From positions 1 through 56,659 of the forward strand of contig JAHZKF010000064.1 in the NCBI GenBank assembly GCA_022600575.1: a DNA stretch of 56,659 bases, in the 5' to 3' direction. The notes under the pieces were generated by a model, which saw only the letters and a program-made list of their open reading frames with translations, was not told the DNA's origin and did no database searches. This document shows positions 18,422 through 28,500 of the stretch, in pieces. The translations under genes were made by a program, and so were the position numbers. Position 1 is the stretch's first letter. Every line of letters begins with the position of its first letter. Source of the DNA: Gammaproteobacteria bacterium. Lineage in GTDB: Bacteria; Pseudomonadota; Gammaproteobacteria; Legionellales; Legionellaceae.

Positions 18422-19099
18422 TTAATGATGCCCTTGTGTTAATATATTGTTGTTGACTAAACTTTCGTCAGCACCTTTCATACGTAGATAAGCTTCGGTT
18501 TCTGTATTTCCATGTTCTAGGGCGCATGCTAAAGGCGTTTGCTGAGCAAAATTAAGTGCGTCAATGCTGCCGTGGTGATGCTCACAACAGCGTTTAATCA
18601 TGTCCTCTGAACCATGGCGCGCTGCAAAATGAAGTGCGGATTCATTATCCAATGTATTATAGTCTGCTGTGTTTTCATCTAATGTAAATAAGCATTCAGC
18701 CATTTCAAGCTGCCCATTTAAAATAGCAACATGAATGGGGTATTGTTTGTTTCCTGTTGTAGGAATCGACGCTAATAGGGGTTCTTGCTCTAATACTTCA
18801 TGCATTAGATCAGCAAATGGATGCGCTGCCATCACATGTAAAACGGTATGACCGTCTTTATCTTGCTGCATACGTACATTAGGATCTGTTTTGTCCCATA
18901 AAAGTCTAAAAATATTTTTTCTTGCCTGTATTTTATCGGCCTCTTCTCCTGGCGAGCACCGAAGTGCTGCGAATAAAGCGGGTTGCTCCGCTGGATTGAG
19001 ATGGTTTGGGTCGGCATCCTCAGAGAGTAAGCGTATAACAACTGCTTCATCAGCCTTTCCTGCTGCTATATGTAATGCTAATTTGTTTAATCCAGGCAT
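18422..19099 (-). CDS. ankyrin-repeat protein
   Basis: 225 aa, start preceded by GAGGA. Four to five ankyrin repeats are visible: NKLALHIAAGKADEAVVIRLLSE (5-27), a degenerate repeat near 30-70, DGHTVLHVMAAHPFADLMHEVL (82-103), QYPIHVAILNGQLEMAECLF (118-137), ESALHFAARHGSEDMIKRC (151-169) and QTPLACALEHGNTETEAYLRMKGAD (185-209). Ankyrin proteins bind other proteins; in Legionellales many are host-directed effectors. It is 12 bases downstream of the kinase-like gene, its ribosome site lying in that gap, so both are probably one operon. Confidence 0.88.
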   Translation of the reverse strand: MPGLNKLALHIAAGKADEAVVIRLLSEDADPNHLNPAEQPALFAALRCSPGEEADKIQARKNIFRLLWDKTDPNVRMQQDKDGHTVLHVMAAHPFADLMHEVLEQEPLLASIPTTGNKQYPIHVAILNGQLEMAECLFTLDENTADYNTLDNESALHFAARHGSEDMIKRCCEHHHGSIDALNFAQQTPLACALEHGNTETEAYLRMKGADESLVNNNILTQGHH

Positions 19100-19111
19100 A
19101 ACATCCTCGTA

Positions 19112-21436
19112 TTAGTTTGGTGTCAATTGATTGTCATCATCAGGTTCATCTTTTTTTTCTTCAGATTGACTTTGTGTATTGGGTACGGCGTTTTGATATT
19201 TTTCTTTATAAGCTTGGAACTGAGCCGTTGTATCCTCTGATGGTGTTATATTTAGAGCCTCTTTAAACGTATTTTTTACAAAGTCGGCTCTTTCTTCTAA
19301 GGGTACATTGACCATAGCGTGTTGTATATCCGTTGACTTTAATAAGGCTCGAAATTCAGTACTTCCAAGTTCATTTTTTGTAGCTAGAATAATCTGTTGG
19401 GTTTGCTCTAATTGATTCTGAACAGATGTTAACATATTAAACACCGTTTGAGTTTCTTCAGCACTTCGCGTATTTAATATGTTCGATCGCATCGTTTCGA
19501 TAAATTGATTCATGGTGGTATCTTCTTCAGCCCTTACTCTGAGTGCATCAATGCTGTCTAATAATTCAAAACTATCTTTTACAAGCGTTAAATGCGCTTT
19601 GACGTCATCTGTTTGACCAGAAGTTAAAGCGGCTCTGATTGCTGTGTCACTTGCTCTAATAAAAGTGGTCACTTCTGTTGTTGGATTATCTTTTGTAAGC
19701 GCTTTAATGTCTTTTAAAAGGTGGAAGTTATCTCGCACAGTACTCAATGTTTGATGGTGCTTAGATAATTGTTTTAAATTGCCTTCATTGAAGGCTTTTT
19801 TAATGGCTTTTTCCATTTGTGCTTGAAAGGTGATTAACGGTCTATCTTGAACCGGTTTCTTGTTGATGCGTTTTTTTTGAAAGCCTGAGATATCTTTTAA
19901 AAGTTGTTCGGATTCTTTAGCTGTATTCTTTAATAATGTATCCAGTTCCAATTTAATAGACTCTACTTTTAGTTTTATTTCATGCATATGCTCAGCATTT
20001 TTTTCTGGATGTTCCAATAACCCTTCTATGCGCAGTATTAAACGATTGAGTTTTTGATTATTTTCATCTCTTTTGATTGCTTTAACATCTTTTAATGTTT
20101 GACGCGCACTTAAAAAAGCAAGTTTACTTTCTACAACTTCAAGTGAAATACGGTCTTCAGGGTTTGTTTTAATCATGCCTCTAATCAGCGCTTCTAGCTC
20201 TATGCCGTCTTCAGTTTTAAAAATATCATGAGAAAAATCTAACTCTGAGGCATCTTGCTTAACAGGGGTGTCTGCTAACTTAAGGGTTGGATCAATATGA
20301 TAGAACGCAAGATAATGACATTGTGTTAAGTATTGATATAAATCTCTTCCTAACATTTGCACATGTGCTTTTTCACCTGAAAAGTCTTGTCCTGAAATAC
20401 ATTCTGACGGGTTCATATAAGGTGTTGATGGGCTTGAGAACCATCGGTTTTGAATATTCCCTCGTGTGAAAACATTCGCTTCATTTAAATATGCAAAAGA
20501 CTTGCCATCGGCAAGTTGTACTTGACCTGATTGACTGACAAGCCAATTTGTATTTTTCATATCACGGAAAAAAGCATTTCCTTGTTGAAGGCTTTTTAAA
20601 TGATGTGCCATTTGGCTACCAATAAAAGAGGTTCGTTTGACGCGTTCATCAACCTTAGGAAAACGATTTATATCTGCTTGGAGATCAGAGCCATCACATT
20701 TATCTGTGACCATTAATCCTCTAACAACGCGTTCACCCTCTGTTTCATAAGTGACTTGCCTATTGGCATGAACTGGCACAAAAAGGGATGCATGCTCACC
20801 TTCTCGCAGTTCGCTTTCAAGGCATCTTGGTGCCGCCATTCTATTTTCTAGCTTTAAAACAACGGCAGCTCCAGTTGCTTTATTCAGCACTTGAAAGTTT
20901 TTTGAATTAGCTCCGCCTAAATAAGTTATTTCGTGCTCATCTAAGAATGCATTAAAGGCCGTTTTTTCAGATTCTGTTTTAAAGTTAAGCGTTCTTAATG
21001 CTGCGAGATTAGCTTCTTTTCCTGATGACAAGACAATTGCAATTTGGTTAACGGTTTCAGGATGCATTGTTTCAACTAAATGAGAGAGTATTTCTTGTGT
21101 TGTTGTGAGTTCATCTGGATTGGTTGGGGTAAGTGTTTGCGTTTCTTCTATGATTTCTTGAAATACTCTTTGGTGTATTTTTGTAATATAGTCAGGACAT
21201 TTGCTTGTAATGCTGTCAGGATATTGTTCATCAATGATTTTATATTTTTGTTTGATTTCTTTCAGTAGGGCAATTTTGTCTTCAGCTGATGTTGCAAGAT
21301 TATAGTTATCAATGGTTTCGTTTAAGTCATCAATTTTGGGGGTTACATCATACACAAAAAATTCGAGCGCATGCCTCGTTCTTTCATCTAGTGCACTTGC
21401 ATCGTATTGAATGGGATCGATTAAAGAAATCGTCAT
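19112..21436 (-). CDS. large protein with a divergent protein-kinase-like domain
   Basis: 774 aa. Residues 1-165 are helical. The region 180-430 resembles a eukaryotic-type kinase: a lysine in AVVLKLENR (Lys195), a glutamate-rich helix after it, a catalytic-loop-like FFRDMKNTNWLV (Asp292, Lys294, Asn297), a metal-site-like LADGKS (Asp310), an activation-segment end TPYMNPSE, the conserved Asp in GRDLYQYL, and NPEDRIS, the sub-domain XI Arg. The His of HRD and the Phe of DFG are absent. Residues 435-740 are coiled and acidic. The first gene of a unit with the ankyrin gene and the 79-aa gene. A host-directed Ser/Thr kinase is plausible; activity is unproven. Confidence 0.72.
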   Translation of the reverse strand: MTISLIDPIQYDASALDERTRHALEFFVYDVTPKIDDLNETIDNYNLATSAEDKIALLKEIKQKYKIIDEQYPDSITSKCPDYITKIHQRVFQEIIEETQTLTPTNPDELTTTQEILSHLVETMHPETVNQIAIVLSSGKEANLAALRTLNFKTESEKTAFNAFLDEHEITYLGGANSKNFQVLNKATGAAVVLKLENRMAAPRCLESELREGEHASLFVPVHANRQVTYETEGERVVRGLMVTDKCDGSDLQADINRFPKVDERVKRTSFIGSQMAHHLKSLQQGNAFFRDMKNTNWLVSQSGQVQLADGKSFAYLNEANVFTRGNIQNRWFSSPSTPYMNPSECISGQDFSGEKAHVQMLGRDLYQYLTQCHYLAFYHIDPTLKLADTPVKQDASELDFSHDIFKTEDGIELEALIRGMIKTNPEDRISLEVVESKLAFLSARQTLKDVKAIKRDENNQKLNRLILRIEGLLEHPEKNAEHMHEIKLKVESIKLELDTLLKNTAKESEQLLKDISGFQKKRINKKPVQDRPLITFQAQMEKAIKKAFNEGNLKQLSKHHQTLSTVRDNFHLLKDIKALTKDNPTTEVTTFIRASDTAIRAALTSGQTDDVKAHLTLVKDSFELLDSIDALRVRAEEDTTMNQFIETMRSNILNTRSAEETQTVFNMLTSVQNQLEQTQQIILATKNELGSTEFRALLKSTDIQHAMVNVPLEERADFVKNTFKEALNITPSEDTTAQFQAYKEKYQNAVPNTQSQSEEKKDEPDDDNQLTPN

Positions 21437-21539
21437 ACCAATACCAGTTTAATTATTATTCTATAAGTGTAGTATAAGATCATTATTTATGTGGATTATG
21501 CCCCCTCATCTTGGCGCTGCTCATGTTTGTGTACCGCGC

Positions 21540-21684
21540 TTTCACCCTCTACGTACCGCGCTTTATGCGCGGTATCCAAGTAAATTGACGTTTAAAACCA
21601 CTGGATGCCTCGGATAAACCGAGGCACGTAGGCCAAGGGGCAGGGCACGTAGGCCAAGGGGCAGGGCACGTAGGCCCAAGGGCG
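21540..21684. repeat. palindromic repeat cluster with 21-bp tandem units
   Basis: Two palindromes lie in opposite orientation: CTACGTACCGCG...GCGCGGTATCCA (21549-21578) and CTGGATGCCTCGG...CCGAGGCACGTAGG (21601-21632). The second runs into three tandem copies of a 21-base unit GGCACGTAGGCCAAGGGGCAG (from 21622). A partial copy (GTACCGCGCTTT) precedes at 21531. The cluster fills most of the 297-base gap between the kinase-like and the ankyrin-like genes and probably separates their transcripts. Confidence 0.85.
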
Positions 21685-21733
21685 GTTGATATAAAATTTT
21701 GTGGGGATTCGTCAGCTCGTAAAAACGGGTAAA

Positions 21734-22564
21734 TCAAGAAGGATGATGTGTATCCGATTGACTATGTTCAGATACAAACGTTTCTAATACCTCAAAATCG
21801 ACTGTTTCTGTGAGTGTTTTAATGATATCTACCATGATTGAAGAAGGTAGTTCAGATGCACATTGCATGCTACTAACGCCTGCGTCCATTAGTGCACAGG
21901 CTTGATTAAAATGACAGCCACGGGTGTATCCTTTTACTGCATGGTTGAGCAAACCCGTGTAATTGATTTTATCTTGTTCTGAAAAAAAGTTTCTTGTGGT
22001 TGGATCGGGTGTAATGCCAGAGGACTCAAGTAATTCATTTACTAAGCCTTCATGGCCTGCTTGTGCTGCATGAAAAATAGCGTGATTAAGGAGTGATGTA
22101 CCTCGAATCAGGTCCATTAAAGTCTCTTTTTGCTCGGTTGTGGCATAGCCTTGTACGGCATCTGTAAATAGCAGGGGATTGCGATTAACAAGAGGAGCTA
22201 GTTGGTCACGGTTGCCGCCTTCTGCTAGTCCACGGACTTCATCTGCAAGGTAGTCAGTTCTATTTGAAATAAAAGTATCAAGTGCGTCTAGTTGGTTGGC
22301 GCGTGCAGCGCCTCGGACCATCTTCTTCTTGATGGCTTCTTCAACTTGTTCTGAGGCTGCATCGGTTAATAAGGTATTGGCTTTATCAAATTCACCGGCT
22401 AAAACGTATCCATAAGCGGCATCTTCTGGTTTGCCTTGAAGCATGGTTATAACAGTATTAACAGCATCATCACGGCCCTTAAAAGCTAAATGAGCTGTTA
22501 GGCTTAATCCGTTTTGATTAAAGTCCAAACAGGAAAACTGTAAAATTGAAATGGGCAATGTCAT
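21734..22564 (-). CDS. helical ankyrin-like protein coupled to the SecA-like giant
   Basis: 276 aa. The ATG overlaps the stop of the 2616-codon gene by four bases (ATGA), so translation is coupled. The protein has helix-turn-helix units of the type LLNHAIFHAAQAGHEGLVNELLESSGI (about 157-182) and LLNHAVKGYTRGCHFNQACALMDAGV (about 203-228), with further degenerate units (VRGAARANQLDALDTFI, EVRGLAEGGNRDQLAPLV, TDAVQGYATTEQKETLMDLI), as in Legionella-type ankyrin-like effectors. No signal peptide or membrane segment. Coupling suggests a stoichiometric partner of the giant protein. Confidence 0.7.
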   Translation of the reverse strand: MTLPISILQFSCLDFNQNGLSLTAHLAFKGRDDAVNTVITMLQGKPEDAAYGYVLAGEFDKANTLLTDAASEQVEEAIKKKMVRGAARANQLDALDTFISNRTDYLADEVRGLAEGGNRDQLAPLVNRNPLLFTDAVQGYATTEQKETLMDLIRGTSLLNHAIFHAAQAGHEGLVNELLESSGITPDPTTRNFFSEQDKINYTGLLNHAVKGYTRGCHFNQACALMDAGVSSMQCASELPSSIMVDIIKTLTETVDFEVLETFVSEHSQSDTHHPS

Positions 22565-25500
22565 AGGTTACCTCTAAAAGTAGATCTTTGGTCGTCATGT
22601 TGATGCTCTTCTGCTTTCTCTTCAGAAGTGAGTACGTCATCGTTATTATCTTCTAAGTCCGCACTTTGTCCTTTGGTTCTAGGTAATTCTTTAAAAGCAG
22701 CGTTTATAAGTTCTCTCTCTTCTTCTTCATTATGTCCTAAATTATCATTACCTTCTAAGTCTTTATCATCTACTGGTAAAGCTTTTCTAGCTACCCCTTT
22801 CTCATGAAGCATATGATGCGTGGTTGTTGAGGTGTGTTTTGGTGTATCAGAGACGGCTTCTTCTGGTGCTTCTACTATTTCTTCTGTTGGTTTTTCTGCT
22901 TTAGAAGCGGTTTTCTTATCAAAGAACGAGCCGATAAAAGTACCAATTGCGGCTCCGACCGCAGCTGCTGCAGTCACCAGTACCGAGGTTGCAAGGAGTG
23001 CAGGTAATACACCTGTATAGGTTAAAGCCCCGACTACAGCCGCGCCAACAAGGCCTACAGCAACAGCACCTGCTATTTTTCCGATATTAGGATTAGGGTT
23101 AGGAAATGCTTGCCCCCGACCATCAGCCCAAGCACGTATATTGGCTAAGGGGATCCTTGTTTCAGAAGAGGGATGGTCTGCCATTCTGAAAAAGTTTTCC
23201 CAGCCTTTACGGGATGCATCTTTTAAAATTTGGGGGTCGCTGTACTCTACATGTCGACCATCATGCGCTGGATCGTATCGGTCATAAACCTTGTGTTGCT
23301 CCATATTGCTGGGGCTTGTTTCATTAATGGGTTTTAATAACTTATCGATGGTTTCATCCAGTTCAAACGTCGGGACTGTATCATTTAAGGTGCCTTCGGG
23401 AGCGTTTGCATTGGTTTTCAAGTCGTTCCAGAATGCGCCTACTTTGGTCTCATATTTAGATAAAACGGCTTTGATTTCTTCAATTTCGATAGGGTCTTGA
23501 GAAAGGTGGTCTTGTATTTCAGACCATCGTTCATTCCATTCTTTGTCCATTTCATCAATGAATTTAATCCAGAGGGCTTTTTTAGCTTCTCTATCCGTAG
23601 CGTCTACTTTTGGTAAATATTGATTGAAAAAATTATCTTGGAATTCTTTTTTGAAATCACTGAATCTATTTTTAATGAGGCGCTCGCACTGGTGCTTACG
23701 GTCCATAATGCCTTGTTCACGTCTTAAATAAGCTTCAGGGTTGTAATAAAAACCATCTTTCTTGAGTGATTTTTTGTTGAGTTGTTTTTTTAAACGTTCT
23801 TTATCAAGAAATAATCGTGTTTCACCTTCGGCCCCAAATCGCCCACTGCGACCAATCATTTGTTCAAAATCACGTTCTCGTGGCAGGTAAGTGATCATGA
23901 CATTTAAGCCATTTTTTTTTGCTCTATCATCTAACGAAATATCGGTTCCTCGTCCTATCATGCCCGTTGAAATGGTGATTTGACCTGCATGTCCTGCTTT
24001 TTCAACCCCAGCTCTTTCAGCTTCGTCAGACATCTGCCCATGAATATGGTTGATGTCTTTTTGTAATAAGCTGTTAAATCTTGGATGGTTATTTAATTTT
24101 TCGATGAGTTTTTCACTTTCGACGTCATTTTCAGCAAAGAGTAAAATGGGTTGGTCTTTGGCTTGGGCCGTGATAATGGCGTCTACTAAGTGGTCAATAT
24201 GCTGTTTGTCGTCTTTTGCGAGTCGAACCGCATTATCTAAGCGGCTTAAACCACGATGGCGCGGCATCTCAAGGATATGCATCTCACTGTCTGTGCCACC
24301 ATACAGTGCTTTTGCTTCTGCTCGTTCCATGATGGAGCCAGCTGTACCTGTTACGGCTTGAAGTCTACCCTCTTGATAATCGTCGAGTAAATTTTTACTG
24401 CTAGTTGAGTAAATAATTTGCTTTTCGTCAGAGACAAAAAAGTTGGATTCGCATGCCGTTACAGCGTCTCTTAAAGCAATATCGGTTTCTAAGCTTGGAT
24501 CTCTTCTGGCGCGATTAAGACGTGCATGCAAACATTGTTGTACGCCACGAGAAAATTTTGAATCACTGGATGTACGCAAATTAACTTTTAATTTTGCTTC
24601 ACTCGAAACCCGCTGCCCTGATTTCACATCTGCAAGAATTGAAAAGTTTTCGTTGTAGACAAGTCCCTGTGCTGTAACAGCAGACGTTATCCATTCATCT
24701 AGTTTATTAGGTGCTACAGCATTTAAGCGTGTGTTTTCAGCAGGCGTGCAATTTGTTTTTGCATAACTTAAAAAGTCATCCCGAATGGCAAGTACATCCC
24801 CTGAGTCATAAAGTGTTTTTTTGCTTTCATCTGCCATATACTCCATGAGCAGTGCATATACCCATGGCATTTCAATAATGCTTTTATCCCCGGTGCGTGA
24901 AAAATTAAACCGGGTGTTGACCATATCAAAATAAGTTTTATCCGCTTCATCTAATAACAAGGTCCGCTTTGTTGCGTCTTGTTCCATGACTTCTGCTTGT
25001 AAGCCAAGGGTTGCTGCTTTGTTTCTGAATAAACTTAAACTTGCGGGGTCTGAAAAGTTAATGCCACCTTTTTGATAACTGCTGGGGTCTGAATTGGCTA
25101 AAATCATGCTGCTTTCAGCGCCAACCATGTCAAATAAGGGTTTATATTCAACAAAATCACGATAGGCAAGCTGAACATCACTGGTGACAAAATCAACGGT
25201 GTTACCCATGGCTTGTTGGCAAATGGCCGAAATCATCATAATGCGTGATTTACCTTCACCGGTACCAATTTGGCTTGTGACATGTGTGCCTGTTTTAAGT
25301 GAGGTTAAAATAGAAAGGTATTGGGTTGTGTTGATTTCCATGGAACTACCCAACTTAAATCCGTTAGGATAAGCTCGTTCATCTTGACCTTTACTGCGAT
25401 ATAGGAGCTCTGCTGCTATGGCAACCAATGTTTCATAATCAACACTGCCATCAGCGTTTGTAGGGAGAGGCTTAAATGCGGCAAGTAATTCAGCAGATGA

Positions 25501-28500
25501 TTTGGTTTGCATTTCAAGGGTGAGTGCCTGAAATGCATCTACATCAATGATATCAGCCTTAAAACCTGGATTATTGCGCGCCATGGTTTCAAGTTGTTCC
25601 CGTGCCTTGTCAGCCTTAAACCCATTCACAGATTCGCGATGGGCAGGTCTTCTATCAAAAGCTTTATATTGCTTTTCGAGTCGATGCTTTTTGTGCCATT
25701 TTAGAACTTTCTGAACAGAAGGGAATGGTGCCCTTTGATAAGCTTGTTCTACAAATGCTTTGAGTTCGGGGTCTTTTTCAGAAGCTTCACCTAGTTTTTT
25801 TAAGCTTTTAAGTGAGTAGTTTTTATCTGCACTTAAAACAGCCGTGGCGACAGGCAGTAAATAAGGTGCTGTCTGTGTGACTTTAAAAAGATCAACCAAG
25901 TCATTAGGGTTGTCATTAAAATGCATGCAAAGTGACAAAACAGTGTTTTTGTCTTCTATTTTGTTGAATTCAGCTTGAAGGGTATCTGTAAGGGCTTGTA
26001 AAGCTTGAAGGTTTGGGTTTTTTTCAAATGCTTGTTCTAAAAAGCTGATTAAAGGCTTTTTAATAATTGGATTTTCTTTGGCAATGGCCGTGATTTGTGT
26101 CAGTAAATTTTTAAATTCAGTCGCGTATTCCTCCATTGTTGTATCAGGAGGAATTGTTGTTTCGAGTAACATTTTTTGAATTAAAGGATCAATGCTGGTT
26201 TCAGGGATGACAGAGGGTCTATTAATTGTTCTAAAGTGTGGCAATATATCTTGAATGTATGCAATAGCGCGTTCGGGCATACGTTCAATGGGGTTGCTTA
26301 CTCGCCGTTCAGCATTCATTAATCCAACAAAGTCATGATGTGCTTTTCGCCGGCTCTGAATTAAGCCTAGCAAAGTAACAATAGGAGGGTCATTATCACT
26401 GTCACGTAACCGATTTACTTCGGGACATATATTGGGAGATTCAGTTAATTTTTTAATAAAAAGGTTTTTTTCAGCAGGATCATCAATTGAATGATAAATC
26501 TGAATGATATGATTGATGATGGGGGCGTAAATGTCTTGATTTTTAGAGCTACGCACGAGATCTGAAATCGCCTGAACTTGTTCTGCTGTAAACTCTTTTT
26601 CAAGTTTACTTTTGAGCGCCACCGGTACTTCAGGGCTGTCATAATTTTTAAGAAAATGAGGTTTAAAGTGTTCTGCAATCTTGTTATCTTCGGAAATAAT
26701 TTCGGCCACAGGGCGTGCATCGTTTTTGACTGTTTCAATGAGGTTAATTAAATCTTCACGCTTAAGTGGTGAGCCATCTTCAAAAGATAAAGCACTCAGT
26801 ATTTGAAAGCACTGTTGTACTCTTTGCTTTTCTACGAGAGATTCTATTGGCAGCGTTTCTACTATTGTTCCAATACCATTGGGATTTAGGTTAAAAGCGC
26901 TAATGAGCGATATTATTTGTTGTGTGTATTTTTTACTTTTTGTTTCGGCTGTTTCTATTCTATTTGTCAGTATTTCTTGATTTCTTCTAAGTTCCGTACG
27001 TGTTTCATCGTCTAGCGTATTATCTGATAATCTTTCTTTTATTGCTTGAAGCTCAGTATAGAGTTGATCAACATCAGGCGGCGGTTCATCACCATCGATT
27101 GAATGACAGTGAGACCTGACTTGTGTTGCGATGACTTCAATGGTCCGCAGATGATCGAAGAATAAGTTGGAATTATTGTATTGCTCTTCTGTGTAATGCT
27201 CCATTCCCTCATAAATACAGGTGCCATATAGTCCAACATATTTATTTAATGCTTCATTTGTTGCTTTTAGTTTTTTTATATTTCTTGCTGCAGCGATGGG
27301 ATCTTTACAAGTTGAAAGAATAAGAGAGACCAGCCGATTTAAAATAGGAAATTTAGGGGGGGCTTCAAGTCCAAGCAATGTATCTAGTAGTGTTTGTTGT
27401 ATTTCCGTCCCTCGAGGAACGTGTTTAAAGAATGAAAGGCTGCCAAGAAACTCAGTTAAAGCACGGGTTGCTTCTTCAGGTGAAAGTTTTTCGGCGTCTT
27501 TTTTAAGGTTGATGCTGACCTCATGAATAAGCCTATATAAGTCGTAGTGCAGTGAGCTGTTAAGTTCTGTGAGTCTATCTTGAAAACGTCGATAAAATGA
27601 AAGTGGCATCTGCTCGTTTTTGGGGCGAAGCGAAGCACTTCTAAAAACATATTCTTTGATATTCTCACGTGTTGCTATACTTGGGGGAGTATAACCTGTG
27701 ATTTGAGAGTCAGCATCACCACCTGTTTCATGGGTCTGATTAATCTGCATTTCAGGAGTGACAAAAGCCCATGCTTTTGTTTCGTCTGGGTTGACTTGAA
27801 AGAGTTTAATAGCACCTGTGCTTGATAAGTCGAGCGCTGTTACTTCTTCCCACTGGGCGTTTCTATTTTTTTCGTCGACATTGTTTAAGATGTAAAGGAT
27901 TCGTGAGAGGGTTGTTGGAAGGCTTTTAGTATTGTCGAATTTAGGATTAGCATAAAATTCAAATTGCTCGCCAGGAGGTAGTGGAATTTCTTTTAACTCT
28001 TTTTTGAAAGCTTTAAAAGCATTGACAAGATCAGGTAAGTGAACGTTACTTTGTGCTTCACCATGTTGTGTTAATAATTGATCAAACCAGGCGCGCTCGT
28101 TAGTTGGAAGGCTTCCAACGATTTTTAACGCTTCTTCAAACTGGCTATCTAGGCAAGGTGCGTAACTGATTGCTTTTGAAAAAACAGCGTCATGAATGCG
28201 CATGAAATTAGGATTAGCAGCTTGTAACGCCAGTTTATTAAGGCCCACATGACCATGGGTTAGATAAAGTTGAATGACAGCATCAAGATTTAATTTAGGG
28301 ATTGCAGTTTGAAGGGTTTTTATTTGATCTACGTTACCGCCTAGTGTTTTGAAGAATGCTAGTTTTTCAGACTTGCTTGTAGTTTGTTTTGGAAAGGATC
28401 GTCTGTATTTTTCTGAATCTTCTCTCGCGCCTCTATTCTGGTATTCCTCTTCAGAAAAAGGTTCTCCGATTGCCTGCATTTGTTTATAAGTTAATGCGGC

